A stretch of DNA of 64,000 nt from Phyllobacteriaceae bacterium (GCA_024742765.1 JANSXT010000015.1:1-64000); one strand, 5' to 3'. Positions 1 through 8,995 are shown, counted from the stretch's first letter. Program-made: numbers and translations. The notes: generated by a model not told the origin, from the sequence alone.

Positions 1-905
1 GCCGCCGCGTCTTCGCGGATCTGCGCCGCTTCACCGCGGGCCTGACCAAGCTGCTGGTTCGAATATTGGTTGGCTTCCTCGCGGAAGCGGTCCTCGTCCT
101 GCTCGGCGCGCTGGACTTCCTCGAACGCGTCGGCCACTTCGCGCGGCGGCGCCGCATCCTCGATCGAGACCGTGTTGATCTGGATACCGGCGCCATAGCT
201 GTCGAGCGTCATCTGCATCGATGTGCGCACCTCGTCGGCGATCGCCGCACGGTTGTCGCGGAAGACGTCCTGCGCCGGACGGCGCCCGACGATCTCGCGC
301 ATCGCGCTTTCGGCCACCTGGCGCACCGCATCGTCCGGTCCGGCGACGTTGAACAGGTAGGAGCGCGGGTCGATCACCGAATAAAGGACCGAGAACTGCA
401 CATCGACGATGTTCTGGTCGCCCGACAGCATCAGCCCGTTCGAGCCGCCACGGCCCGTGCCCGCGCCGACCTGGATCTGCTTTTCGACGATCTGCACCTT
501 TTCCACCGTTTCGACCGGCCAGAAGTGGAAATGAAGGCCCGGCTCGGACAGTTCGGCCTTGGGCTTGCCGAACAGGAGTTCGACCGCCCGCTCGTCCGTG
601 TCGACCTGGTAGAAGGCCTGCAGCGCATAAAGCACCAGCGCGCCGACGACCAGCAGGCCGATCAGTGCGCGGCCGCCGCCGCCACCGCCGCCCGGAAGGG
701 CGCGCTTGAGCCGGTCCTGGCCCTGGCGGATAATGTCTTCGAGGTCCGGTGGCTGGCCACCGCCGCCGCCCGGACGGTTGGGGCCGCGCGGACCCTGCCC
801 CCACGGGCCGCCGCCATTGCCGCCGCCGCCACCCCAGGGGCCGCCATTCTTGTCGCCGCCGCCGCCCCAAGGGCCGCCGCCGCCATTCTGATTGCTCCAG
901 GGCAT
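1..905 (-). CDS. hflK: HflK, FtsH-associated SPFH membrane protein (3' end outside window)
   Basis: Band-7/SPFH subunit that, with HflC, forms the membrane complex controlling the FtsH protease. The reverse strand begins MPWSNQNGGG, followed by the Gly/Pro/Trp-rich cytoplasmic tail typical of HflK (about residues 1-65). One membrane segment follows (around residues 82-100, ALIGLLVVGALVLYAL) and then the SPFH domain with VDTDERAVELLFGK. The C-terminal part runs off the left edge, so 301 codons are seen. The ATG at 905 is preceded by GAGG. hflC would be expected just outside the window. The family assignment is secure; only the missing 3' end is uncertain. Confidence 0.95.
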   Translation of the reverse strand, partial: MPWSNQNGGGGPWGGGGDKNGGPWGGGGGNGGGPWGQGPRGPNRPGGGGGQPPDLEDIIRQGQDRLKRALPGGGGGGGRALIGLLVVGALVLYALQAFYQVDTDERAVELLFGKPKAELSEPGLHFHFWPVETVEKVQIVEKQIQVGAGTGRGGSNGLMLSGDQNIVDVQFSVLYSVIDPRSYLFNVAGPDDAVRQVAESAMREIVGRRPAQDVFRDNRAAIADEVRTSMQMTLDSYGAGIQINTVSIEDAAPPREVADAFEEVQRAEQDEDRFREEANQYSNQQLGQARGEAAQIREDAA

Positions 906-1219
906 CCAAAACCTCGCGATACGAAAAAACAAGGCGTTGAGCCGAAAGGCCAAACGCGCTCCGTAGAAGCGTTATAGGAACGCGCCCCTGCCCTTTCAAC
1001 GAAAACCGGTCCGAATTCGGCATGGCCCGGTGCGGCCAAAACGCCGCGCCGTCTCACTGGCGTATGCGCTGTCGTTGCCTCACGGAAGATCAGGCTTTGC
1101 TTGTCGATAAGCCGGCTGGCATGCCAGAACGTGGGCATGTTACGCAGTCGCAACGCCGCGTTTGGGTCTGCATGGCGCGATCGACGAGCAAACACCCGTC
1201 CTTTCCGGGGACCTGAAAA
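906..1219. promoter_or_regulatory. 314-bp intergenic region between divergent hflK and dctB-like genes
   Basis: The two flanking genes are transcribed away from each other, so both promoters must lie here. I see no convincing ORF, no sigma-54 -24/-12 pair and no strong palindrome. A GGGGAC sequence lies about 8 bases before the ATG at 1220 and is the likely ribosome-binding site. Confidence 0.4.
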
Positions 1220-3052
1220 ATGCAAAAAAAGCTCTGGTCCGCATTGCTCGTCGCGGCGACCCTGATCGCCGGCGGATTCGCCTATCAGCTTGTGTCCTCG
1301 CAGACACAGACAGACTTGGCCACGCAACTGTCCAACGAGGCGTTGCTTGCGCGTCAGTCGCTCATAAACACAATCGAACAATATCGTATCCTGCCATCCG
1401 TGATCGGCAATGATCCACGTTTGATATCCGTTCTCGACGACCGCACTAAAACGGCAGCCGCCAACCGCTACCTCAAGACCGTCCGCGGCCAGTCCGGAAC
1501 CGCCGAACTGTTTTTGCTGGATGCGACAGGCAACACGATCGCCGCGTCGAACCATGATGAAGAGCCGACATTCATCGGCGAGAACTACCAGTTCCGCCCC
1601 TACTTCCTTGACGCGCTGGCGCACGGTACCGGCCAGTTCTACGCGATTGGCGCAACCACGGGGATTCCGGGATATTTCATATCAACGCGCGTCATTTCGC
1701 CGGCCGGAACCGTCGGCGTCGTGGTGGTGAAGGTCGACTTGCGAGAAGTTGCGCTGGGCTGGAAAGCGGCGAATTCGCTCGTGGCGGTTACCGACAAAGA
1801 CGGGATCGTGTTCCTGACGTCGATCGACGAGTGGCTGTACCGACCGGTTGTCAGCCTGACCGACGAGAAAGCCGGGCGCATCGTCGCGAGCCGCAAATTC
1901 GGCAACGCCAATGTCGTCCAGGCAACGCCAATCTTCGCCGACAACGCAACGGAGTTTTCCCTAGATGGTGGGACGTTCGTCGCGGATCAGAACCTGGTAA
2001 CACGCGTCGACTTTCCTTATGCGGGCTGGTCGGTCATCCAGCGCACGTCTCTTGGCGTCGTGCAGACCACGGCTTTGGCCGCAGCGATTTCCGTCGGGCT
2101 TGCCACACTGCTGCTCGGAGCGGCGATGATCATCTTCAGCCAAAGGCGCAGCCTGATCAGGCTGAAACTGGCGCAGACCGAAGAACTCGAGCGCAAGGTC
2201 GAGGAACGCACGACGGCGCTGGCGCAAGAGATCGAGGAACGCAAAGGCATCGAGACGGCCCTCCGGGAAACACAGGACGGTCTCGTCCAGGCTGCAAAGA
2301 TGGCGGCGCTCGGCCAGATGTCGGCTGCCATCGTCCATGAGGTTAGCCAGCCCCTGGCCGCACTCGAAAACACTTTGGCATCCGCAGGCATTTATGCAGA
2401 GCGTGGTGAGCCGGACAAGACCACCGAAAAGGTCAAGGGTGCCCGAAGGACAATCGAGCGTATTCAAAGGATGGTCAGGCACCTCAAATCCTTCGCACGC
2501 CGCGAAAACCCGCCGCGACTTCAGCCCATCAGCGTCAATGCGGCCGTCAGGGAAGCTGTTGCATTGGCCGAGCCGCACCGCAAGGAAGTCGGGGCACGCA
2601 TTGAGAGCGCAGTGCCCGACAACCTCATGGTAATGGCCGGTGATGTTCGGCTGGCACAGGTAATTCTCAACCTCACCATCAACGCTTTGGATGCCGCGCG
2701 AGGGTCGGACCAGCCGATTGTGGTCATCTCCGCCGATAGTGATGACGATGGCCGGACGGCCACAATCGAAGTCCGGGACAACGGGCCGGGCATCAACATC
2801 GCCAATGTCAAACAACTCGCCGAGCCGTTCTACACCACAAAGGAGACTGGCGAGGGTCTCGGCCTCGGACTGTCGATATCAAACATGATCACCGAGGAGT
2901 TCGGCGGCCGTCTGTCGCTGCAGAACGATCACCGGGGCGGCTGCATCGCCAGCGTCACATTGCGCCGTGCTGGCGAAACGGCGACTGGAGACGATGGACA
3001 ACGCTCTGGCCGGCAATCCGATACCACAGAGGCGATAGAGGCGATGACATGA
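1220..3052 (+). CDS. DctB-type sensor histidine kinase
   Basis: Membrane sensor kinase, 610 residues. An N-terminal membrane segment (about 6-23) is followed by a periplasmic PDC/dCache-like sensor region (about 30-285). A second membrane segment (about 288-308) leads into a coiled linker rich in Glu (LERKVEERTTALAQEIEER). The phosphoacceptor H-box contains His373 in IVHEVSQPLAALE. The ATPase domain shows an N-box (NLTINALDAA, about 487), a G1 box (DNGPGI, about 520) and a G2 box (GEGLGLGLSI, about 545). This is the DctB architecture. The gene overlaps the response regulator by 4 bp (ATGA) and precedes a TRAP transporter, so it probably senses that transporter's substrate. The ligand cannot be told from sequence. 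Confidence 0.85.
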   Translation: MQKKLWSALLVAATLIAGGFAYQLVSSQTQTDLATQLSNEALLARQSLINTIEQYRILPSVIGNDPRLISVLDDRTKTAAANRYLKTVRGQSGTAELFLLDATGNTIAASNHDEEPTFIGENYQFRPYFLDALAHGTGQFYAIGATTGIPGYFISTRVISPAGTVGVVVVKVDLREVALGWKAANSLVAVTDKDGIVFLTSIDEWLYRPVVSLTDEKAGRIVASRKFGNANVVQATPIFADNATEFSLDGGTFVADQNLVTRVDFPYAGWSVIQRTSLGVVQTTALAAAISVGLATLLLGAAMIIFSQRRSLIRLKLAQTEELERKVEERTTALAQEIEERKGIETALRETQDGLVQAAKMAALGQMSAAIVHEVSQPLAALENTLASAGIYAERGEPDKTTEKVKGARRTIERIQRMVRHLKSFARRENPPRLQPISVNAAVREAVALAEPHRKEVGARIESAVPDNLMVMAGDVRLAQVILNLTINALDAARGSDQPIVVISADSDDDGRTATIEVRDNGPGINIANVKQLAEPFYTTKETGEGLGLGLSISNMITEEFGGRLSLQNDHRGGCIASVTLRRAGETATGDDGQRSGRQSDTTEAIEAMT

Positions 3053-4332
3053 CTCGCCAACCCCGCATTCTTGTTGTCGACGATGAACGGGTCGTTCGCG
3101 AGTCCACTGGCGAGCTCATGGAACTGGCCGGCCTGCAAACATCGATCGCTGCAGACGCGGCGTCCGCCCTGGCAATGCATCGGAACGGCGCTTTTGACGT
3201 CATCCTGTCAGACCTGCGCATGCCACAAATGTCAGGGCTGGATCTGCTGCAGGCCATCAAGCGGACCGACAGCGACTGCTCGTTCGTGATGATGACCGGG
3301 CATGGCGACGTGCCCGTCGCGGTCGAAGCAATGCGGCTCGGTGCAGACGACTTCATTGAGAAGCCCTGCAGTGCGGATGTTCTGGTCGAAAGGATCAAGC
3401 GCATTGCAGAGCGTGCGCTGCTTCGGCGCGAAATTCGCGACCTGCAGTCTCAGCTCGACGGGTCCGCCGGATTCGAGCACGACTGGCCTGGCAGTTCCGC
3501 CCATGCGCATCAGGTCCGCGCGATGCTGCACACTGTTTGCGCCAATGATGATCCCGTGCTTGTGGCCGGACCTAAAGGAAGCGGAAGGAGCCATATTGCA
3601 CGGACGATACACCAGCATTCAGTTGGCCATGCCAGCCACTTTCTGATGATAGACGCGGCGACGATTGCATCGGCGGACCAACATGAAACACTGTTTGGTG
3701 GCGCAACCTACGCTTCGCGTGAAGGGCTTTTGCGCGCAAACAAGCGGGCGACGATCTGTATCCGCAACGCCGAGACGCTCGCGCCGCAGGTGCAGGACAT
3801 GCTGGTCGCCGCGCTCCGGGACCGGCAGATATTGCCCGCTGGTGGGGAAACGCCGGTGGCGATCGACTGCCGGCTCATCATGGTAACCCAACGGGCTTCG
3901 GCTCTCGTGTCCGCCTTGCGCGAGGCCTTTGGTTCGTGGGTGTTTGAATTGTTACCGCTGTCCCGGCGTGCCGAAGACATCGCCTCGGTATTTGCCGGAA
4001 TGGTGTCAAGGGCAGCCGCCCGTGCCGGCACCGAGGCGCCTGTCCTCTCGCTTGACCTGATTTCGGCAATTCTCGCCGAGGCCGACCATCTCGACATGCG
4101 CCAGATGATGGATCGGGCCCACAATTTTGCACTCGGAACAGAACCGCAGGCAGGCGATACCCAAACCAGTCTGAAAGAGCTTTTGCACGAGTTCGAACGC
4201 GGCGTGATCCTCGCACGGCTGGCCGCCCACCGAGGCAACCAGTCAAAGACCGCTCAAGCACTGAGAATCCCTCGCCGCACGCTCGGCGAGCGGATAGCGA
4301 AGCTGGGAATTGACCCGTCAGAGCTTGCCTGA
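3049..4332 (+). CDS. DctD-like response regulator with a degenerate AAA+ domain
   Basis: 427-residue partner of the upstream kinase. A receiver domain (1-120) carries Asp55 in DVILSDLRMP and the conserved Lys in FIEKP. A central AAA+-like region (about 145-370) follows, then a Fis-type helix-turn-helix (about 390-420, NQSKTAQALRIPRRTLGERI). In sigma-54 activators the central domain has a GAFTGA loop after ELFG. Here the equivalent stretch reads ETLFGGATYASREGLL, with no GAFTGA. The Walker A site is altered to GPKGSGRS, and the usual Walker B (LFLDE) is ICIRNAE. It is therefore unlikely to activate sigma-54 polymerase by the normal route. It may bind DNA as a repressor or act on another sigma factor, which is inference. 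Confidence 0.8.
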   Translation: MTRQPRILVVDDERVVRESTGELMELAGLQTSIAADAASALAMHRNGAFDVILSDLRMPQMSGLDLLQAIKRTDSDCSFVMMTGHGDVPVAVEAMRLGADDFIEKPCSADVLVERIKRIAERALLRREIRDLQSQLDGSAGFEHDWPGSSAHAHQVRAMLHTVCANDDPVLVAGPKGSGRSHIARTIHQHSVGHASHFLMIDAATIASADQHETLFGGATYASREGLLRANKRATICIRNAETLAPQVQDMLVAALRDRQILPAGGETPVAIDCRLIMVTQRASALVSALREAFGSWVFELLPLSRRAEDIASVFAGMVSRAAARAGTEAPVLSLDLISAILAEADHLDMRQMMDRAHNFALGTEPQAGDTQTSLKELLHEFERGVILARLAAHRGNQSKTAQALRIPRRTLGERIAKLGIDPSELA

Positions 4333-4466
4333 CCGCCGAACGTGGCGGGATTCCGCCGACTTTTCGCACCGCAGCACAACTGCGCCTTGAACCGGCGCCG
4401 CAAATGATTGTTTTTGACGGCAAGGCCGGTTGACGACCGACCGTGCCCACAACTGGGAGGATACTC

Positions 4467-5483
4467 ATGAAACGCAGAACCTTTGTTTCTGCCACGCTCG
4501 CTGCGGGGCTGGCGCTGGGCGCGGCGACCGGTGCGTTCGCGCAGGAAGCGCGCAACTATATTCTGGCGACCGCTTCGACCGGCGGCACCTATTATCCGGT
4601 GGGCGTTGCCATCTCGACGCTGACCAAGGTGCGCCTCGAGCCCAAGCAGAAGATCGGCATGAGCGCCATTTCCTCGGCCGGCTCGGGCGAAAATGTCCGG
4701 CTGATCCGCGAGGGTGAAGCGCAGTTCGCCATCCTTCAGGGCCTGTTCGGCTATTATGCGGCGACCGGCACCGGCCCCGTCGAAGCCGACGGTCCGCAGG
4801 AGCATCTGCGCTCGGTCTCGATGCTCTGGCAAAATGTCGAACACTTCATCATCGCCTCGGACCGCGTCGAAAGCGGCACCGTGTCCGACGTGCTCGCGCT
4901 CAGGGGCGAAGCAATGGCGATGGGCCGGCAGAATTCCGGCACGATCGGCTCCAACCGCACCATCCTGTCGGGCTTCGATGTGGACATGGACAATGAATAT
5001 GAGCTTGTCTTCGGCGGTTATGGTCCCAGCGCCGAAGCGGTGCAGAACGGCCAGGCCGTGGGCATGTCGACGCCCGCCGGCGTGCCGGTCGGCGCGGTGA
5101 CGCAGCTCTTTTCGGCCGCCGGCGACCGGGTGACGCTCCTGTCATTCACGCCCGAGGAAATGGAGATGGCCGATGGCGGCCGCGGCCTTTGGACCGAGTA
5201 TACAATCGCCGGCGGCACCTATCCGGGCATCGACGAGGATGTGACGACCATCGCGCAGCCCAACTTCCTCGCCACCCATGCGGACATTCCCGAAGAGGAT
5301 GTCTACCAGATCACCAAGACCATGTATGAGAACCTGCCCTTCCTGCAGGCGATCCACCCGGCGACCAAGGCGATGGCGCTGGAGCGGGCGATTGCCGGCC
5401 TTCCGGTGCCGCTGCATCCCGGCGCGGCCCGCTTCTACCAGGAGCAGGGTCTGGACATCCCCGACAATCTGATGGCGCAATAA
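4467..5483 (+). CDS. TAXI-family TRAP transporter substrate-binding protein
   Basis: Periplasmic solute-binding subunit, 338 residues. The start at 4467 is chosen because GGGAGG lies 6 bases upstream and the protein then begins with a clear signal peptide (MKRRTFVSATLAAGLALGAA, cleavage near AFA-QEA). The mature N-terminus YILATASTGGTYYPVG is the hallmark of TAXI binding proteins. Its partner permease begins 62 bp downstream. The substrate cannot be inferred; characterised TAXI proteins are linked to dicarboxylates and amino acids such as glutamate. Upstream (4333-4466) a GGCGG/CCGCC hairpin followed by CTTTTC may terminate the regulator transcript. No sigma-54 consensus is visible there. Confidence 0.9.
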   Translation: MKRRTFVSATLAAGLALGAATGAFAQEARNYILATASTGGTYYPVGVAISTLTKVRLEPKQKIGMSAISSAGSGENVRLIREGEAQFAILQGLFGYYAATGTGPVEADGPQEHLRSVSMLWQNVEHFIIASDRVESGTVSDVLALRGEAMAMGRQNSGTIGSNRTILSGFDVDMDNEYELVFGGYGPSAEAVQNGQAVGMSTPAGVPVGAVTQLFSAAGDRVTLLSFTPEEMEMADGGRGLWTEYTIAGGTYPGIDEDVTTIAQPNFLATHADIPEEDVYQITKTMYENLPFLQAIHPATKAMALERAIAGLPVPLHPGAARFYQEQGLDIPDNLMAQ

Positions 5484-5545
5484 TGGCGCTTGCGGCGGGC
5501 GCGACCGTGCCCGCCGCCTCTTTTCTCTGACCCGCCGGTAACCTG

Positions 5546-7657
5546 ATGCGCGCCGACACCATCCAGCAGACGCGCAGCCCGTCGCTGTTCGAGCGGCGCG
5601 GCCTGTCGCTCGCCGCCCTGATCGTCGGCGTCACCATTTCGCTCGCCCATATCTGGATGAACTCGTTCGGCAATGTGTCGACGATTCACCAGAACGGCTT
5701 CCACTTTGCCGGGTTCGCGCTCCTGTGCGTGCTGGTCACGCCGCTGGTGCAGCAAAATTGGGCCGAACAGCCGCTGTTCCGCGCATTCGACATCGCCTTC
5801 GGCGCCATCGTCGCCTTTGCCGCGCTTTGGGTGGTCAATGCGGAGAGCGCCATTTACGACCGCGGCGTGCGGCTGATCTGGTCGGACTGGCTGGCCGGGA
5901 GCCTGTGCATCATCGGGGTCCTTGAATACACACGCCGCACCACCGGCTGGATCATCCCCTTCCTGATTGTCGCTTCGCTCACCTATATTGTCTGGTGGGG
6001 ACAATATGTGCCCGGCGTCTTCCGCTTTGGCGGCCTGTCGGCCGAAACGATCATGTTCCGCGCCATGTATGGCGACGACGCCATGTTCGGTACGATCGCG
6101 CGCATCTCGTCCACTTTCGTCTTCATGTTCATCCTGTTCGGCGCGTTTCTCTTGAAGTCCGGCGCCGGCGATTTCATCGTCGATGTCTCCCGCGTCGTCG
6201 CCGGTCGGTTCATCGGCGGACCGGGCTTCGTCGCGGTGATGGCCTCGGGGCTGACCGGCACGATCTCAGGCTCGGCGGTCGCCAACACCGCATCCACCGG
6301 CGTGATCACGATTCCGCTGATGAAGCGGGCGGGCTTTCCGAAGCATTTTGCCGGCGGTGTGGAGGCCGCATCGTCCACCGGCGGCCAGCTGATGCCGCCC
6401 ATCATGGGCGCGGGCGCCTTCGTCATGGCGTCTTTCACCCAGATTCCCTACACCACCATCGTTACCGTCTCGATCCTGCCGGCGATCCTTTATTTCGCGA
6501 CCGTCGGCTTTTTCGTGCGCATCGAGGCCAAGCGCTCCAACGCGACGGCGCTGGCCGAAGAGGACGGGCCGGGCTTCTGGGAAGTGTTCCGCCGCGGCGG
6601 CCCGCCCTTCGTGCTGCCGGTCGGCCTTCTGATCGGGCTTCTGGTCTATGGCTATACGCCCACCTATGCCGCCGGCTTTGCGATCCTGACCTGCATCGCC
6701 GCCTCCTGGCTGACGCCCAACCGCATGGGACCGACGAAGATCATCGAGGCGCTGGAACTGGGCGCCCGCAACATGATCATGACCGGCATCCTGCTCTGCG
6801 GCGTCGGGCTGATCGTCAACGTCATCACCACGGCGGGCATCGGCAACACCTTCTCGCTGATGATCGCGCAATGGTCGGACGGCTCGCTGATCATCGCCAT
6901 CCTGCTGGTGGCGCTCGCTTCGCTCGTCCTCGGCATGGGCCTGCCGGTGACGGCCGCCTACATCGTCCTCGGAACGCTGTCGGCGCCGGCGCTGAACCAG
7001 TTGATCCTCGAGGGCCAGACGGTCGAATTGATCGCCGCCGGGCAACTGCCCGAAACCGCCAAGGCGATGTTCATGATCGCCGTGCCCGACCAGATCGCCG
7101 CGCTCTCGGCGCCCATGGCGATGGCCGAAGCACGCGCAATCGTCGATGCCCTGCCGCCCGAACTGATGCTGCAGGTCTACGATCTGGCGTTCGATCCGGC
7201 GGCGCTCACACTCGCATTGTTGTCCGCGCACATGATCATCTTCTGGCTGAGCCAGGATTCAAACGTCACCCCGCCCGTGTGCCTCGCCGCCTTCACCGCC
7301 GCGGCCATCGCCGAATCCCCGCCGATGAAGACCGGCGTCGCCGCCTGGAAGGTCGCCAAGGGGCTCTATTTCGTCCCGCTGCTCTTCGCCTACACGCCCT
7401 TCCTTTCGGGCAACTGGCCGGAAATGCTGGAGATCTTCGCCTTCGCCCTGCCCGGCCTCTGGGCCGTCTCCGCCGCCATTCAGGGCCATTGGGAAAACCG
7501 GCTTCACCCGATCGAGCGCATCTTGGTCCTCGCGGTCGGCGCAACTTTGATGTGGCCGATCGGCGGGCTGGTTCACCTCGTGGCGCTCGCGGCATTTGTG
7601 GGATTGTTCTGGTGGAATGTCCGGAAGGGCGCCGGGGTGGAAACGGCTTCTGATTGA
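5546..7657 (+). CDS. TRAP transporter fused 4TM/12TM permease
   Basis: 703-residue inner-membrane protein fusing the small (DctQ-like) and large (DctM-like) TRAP membrane subunits, the usual form of TAXI-type systems. The large-subunit region has the typical stretches SGLTGTISGSAVANTASTG, GGQLMPPIMGAGAFVMA and VLGMGLPVTAAYIVLG. Many hydrophobic segments run from residue 15 to 690. The permease uses an ion gradient to import the ligand delivered by the binding protein encoded directly upstream. Its last codons overlap the presumed -35 element of the following toxin-antitoxin operon. Confidence 0.92.
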   Translation: MRADTIQQTRSPSLFERRGLSLAALIVGVTISLAHIWMNSFGNVSTIHQNGFHFAGFALLCVLVTPLVQQNWAEQPLFRAFDIAFGAIVAFAALWVVNAESAIYDRGVRLIWSDWLAGSLCIIGVLEYTRRTTGWIIPFLIVASLTYIVWWGQYVPGVFRFGGLSAETIMFRAMYGDDAMFGTIARISSTFVFMFILFGAFLLKSGAGDFIVDVSRVVAGRFIGGPGFVAVMASGLTGTISGSAVANTASTGVITIPLMKRAGFPKHFAGGVEAASSTGGQLMPPIMGAGAFVMASFTQIPYTTIVTVSILPAILYFATVGFFVRIEAKRSNATALAEEDGPGFWEVFRRGGPPFVLPVGLLIGLLVYGYTPTYAAGFAILTCIAASWLTPNRMGPTKIIEALELGARNMIMTGILLCGVGLIVNVITTAGIGNTFSLMIAQWSDGSLIIAILLVALASLVLGMGLPVTAAYIVLGTLSAPALNQLILEGQTVELIAAGQLPETAKAMFMIAVPDQIAALSAPMAMAEARAIVDALPPELMLQVYDLAFDPAALTLALLSAHMIIFWLSQDSNVTPPVCLAAFTAAAIAESPPMKTGVAAWKVAKGLYFVPLLFAYTPFLSGNWPEMLEIFAFALPGLWAVSAAIQGHWENRLHPIERILVLAVGATLMWPIGGLVHLVALAAFVGLFWWNVRKGAGVETASD

Positions 7658-7686
7658 CACCCGGCGTGTAAGCCGTTACCTTACAC
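7654..7686 (+). promoter_or_regulatory. Promoter and operator of the first HigBA module
   Basis: A TTGACA -35 hexamer (7654-7659) overlaps the stop of the permease gene. About 17 bp downstream a TTACCT-like -10 lies inside a perfect inverted repeat, GTGTAAG (7666-7672) - 7 bp - CTTACAC (7680-7686). This ends 2 bp before the toxin start. A palindrome over the -10 region is what is expected for autorepression by a HigA-type antitoxin. Binding itself is inferred. Confidence 0.55.
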
Positions 7687-7688
7687 TC

Positions 7689-7967
7689 ATGATCCGCAGC
7701 ATTCGGCACAAGGCTCTGAAAGCCTATTGGACCGAAGGCAAGACCAAAGGCCTGAATGCGCAATGGCTCCGCAAACTGGATCGCATCATGGCAGCGCTGG
7801 ACGCGGCAGAAAAACCGGAAGCAATGAACTATCCCGGCGCTCGGTTCCACGCTCTGACAGGCGATAAGGCCGGCCGCTATTCTGTTCGCCTCACCGGCAA
7901 CTACCGCATCACGTTCGCATGGTCGGACCAAGACGCAATTGATGTGGATTTGGAGGATTTTCACTGA
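7689..7967 (+). CDS. higB: HigB-family (RelE/ParE superfamily) toxin, module 1
   Basis: 92-residue mRNA-interferase-type toxin. The C-terminal half GRYSVRLTGNYRITFAW...VDLEDFH is the HigB signature. The ATG at 7689 is chosen because it follows the promoter/operator directly and gives the standard length. The stop overlaps the antitoxin start by 1 bp (TGATG), so the pair is translationally coupled, with the toxin first as usual for higBA. It is clearly different in sequence from the second HigB at 8396, so the two were probably acquired separately. Confidence 0.88.
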   Translation: MIRSIRHKALKAYWTEGKTKGLNAQWLRKLDRIMAALDAAEKPEAMNYPGARFHALTGDKAGRYSVRLTGNYRITFAWSDQDAIDVDLEDFH

Positions 7968-8266
7968 TGTTGAAACGTCACCCTTCCATTCCACCGGTTC
8001 ATCCGGGAGAGTTGCTCGCCGAGGATATTCTGCCCGAAACCGGCATGACCAAGGTCGCCTTCGCCAAAGCCCTCGGCGTCTCGCGCCAAACGCTTTATGA
8101 TGTGCTGAACCAGAAACAGCCGGTCACGGCGAACCTCGCGGTTCGTTTGGGCAAGCTTCTCGGAAATGGAGCGCAGTTCTGGATCAATATGCAGCGCAAC
8201 TATGACCTGGCGATCGCGGAACGCGAGGTTGATGTGTCATCGATCCCCACGCTCAAGGCTTCCTGA
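7967..8266 (+). CDS. higA: HigA-family XRE antitoxin, module 1
   Basis: 99 residues. It starts with the HigA-typical PPVHPGELLAEDILPETGM, followed by an XRE helix-turn-helix (about residues 27-70, VAFAKALGVSRQTLYDVLN) and the FWINMQRNYDL motif near the end. It should neutralise the overlapping HigB and repress the operon through the palindrome at 7666-7686. All expected parts are present and the gene appears intact. Confidence 0.9.
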   Translation: MLKRHPSIPPVHPGELLAEDILPETGMTKVAFAKALGVSRQTLYDVLNQKQPVTANLAVRLGKLLGNGAQFWINMQRNYDLAIAEREVDVSSIPTLKAS

Positions 8267-8281
8267 TCAGGTACAGGGTCC

Positions 8282-8355
8282 TCACGCCCTTTCCCAAACC
8301 ACATACCTTGTGGCGTGACTGTCCCTCTTCCCCTGCGTCACGTCCCAATTCTCCT
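8282..8355 (-). pseudogene. Degraded duplicate of the folA 3' end
   Basis: The reverse strand here reads [20 protein letters not shown] and a stop. The intact folA 732 bp away ends [16 protein letters not shown] and stop, preceded by [11 protein letters not shown]. Relative to folA the copy has lost about six codons between WDVT and the GKRDSH segment. The match also covers a few bases beyond the stop (CCTCACGCCCT on the + strand at 8280 and 9012). It has no start and no upstream gene body, so it is a remnant. Together with folA it brackets the second HigBA module. Confidence 0.8.
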
Positions 8356-8365
8356 CTTGGCACTC

Positions 8366-8384
8366 TGTATCATCCCATGATACA
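8366..8384 (+). promoter_or_regulatory. Operator-like palindrome before the second HigBA module
   Basis: Perfect inverted repeat TGTATCAT - CCC - ATGATACA, ending 11 bp before the toxin start at 8396. It is probably the site for autorepression by the HigA antitoxin encoded downstream. Its sequence differs from the palindrome of module 1, which fits the divergence of the two antitoxins. Confidence 0.6.
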
Positions 8385-8395
8385 AACCTGATGTC

Positions 8396-8677
8396 ATGAT
8401 CGTCGGGTACCGCGACCGCCGCATCGAGACAGTTGCCTCGCGCAAGTGTCCCAAAGGGTTTCCGGCCGATGTCTTCAAGGTGGCCTATCGCAAACTCGCC
8501 ATGCTCGAAGCCGCCTTGGTTCTGGATGATCTTCGGTCGCCGCCGGGCAACCGCTTGGAGGCGCTGAAAGGCGACCGCGAAGGACAGCATTCGGTGCGGA
8601 TCAACGATCAGTGGCGCATCTGCTTTGTTTGGACGGAGCGTGGACCTGACCGCGTCGAGATTGTCGACTATCACTAG
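8396..8677 (+). CDS. higB: HigB-family toxin, module 2
   Basis: 93 residues. It has the HigB layout: a basic N-terminus, LDDLRSPPGNRLEALKGDREGQ, then HSVRINDQWRICFVW and a C-terminal VEIVDYH. The antitoxin gene starts 9 bp downstream. Similarity to module 1 is limited to family-level residues. The module lies between intact folA and a degraded folA tail. Confidence 0.9.
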   Translation: MIVGYRDRRIETVASRKCPKGFPADVFKVAYRKLAMLEAALVLDDLRSPPGNRLEALKGDREGQHSVRINDQWRICFVWTERGPDRVEIVDYH

Positions 8678-8686
8678 GAGCAAGAC

Positions 8687-8995
8687 ATGCTGAACCAGAT
8701 CGCAACCATCCCCTCCCCTGCCGTTCACCCGGGGGAAGTTTTGCGCGAAGAATATCTCGTACCCTATCGGATGAGCGCCTATCAGCTTGCCAAGGCGATC
8801 AAGGTACCGCGCACGCGCGTCGAGCGGATTGCCAAGGAACAGACAGGCGTGACGTCCGACACGGCGCTCAGGCTGGCGCGCTTCTTTGGCACCTCATCGC
8901 AGTTCTGGATGAATTTGCAGTCGAACCATGATCTCGCCCGCGCACGCCAGAACGTGGCGCTGGATGAGATCCAACCGCTGTCGCAAACAGCGTGA
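8687..8995 (+). CDS. higA: HigA-family XRE antitoxin, module 2
   Basis: 102 residues with the HigA pattern: AVHPGEVLREEYLVPYRMSA, an XRE helix-turn-helix (about 32-75, YQLAKAIKVPRTRVERIAKE) and FWMNLQSNHDLARAR. It is paired with the HigB ending 9 bp upstream. It is convergent with folA, whose stop lies 18 bp beyond the antitoxin stop. Confidence 0.92.
   Translation: MLNQIATIPSPAVHPGEVLREEYLVPYRMSAYQLAKAIKVPRTRVERIAKEQTGVTSDTALRLARFFGTSSQFWMNLQSNHDLARARQNVALDEIQPLSQTA

Noticed and set aside
4333-4466. Sigma-54 promoter before the TRAP-TAXI genes
   Set aside because: TGGCGGGATTCCGCC has GG and GC doublets but with wrong spacing and no TTGC; it is better read as part of a small GC hairpin.
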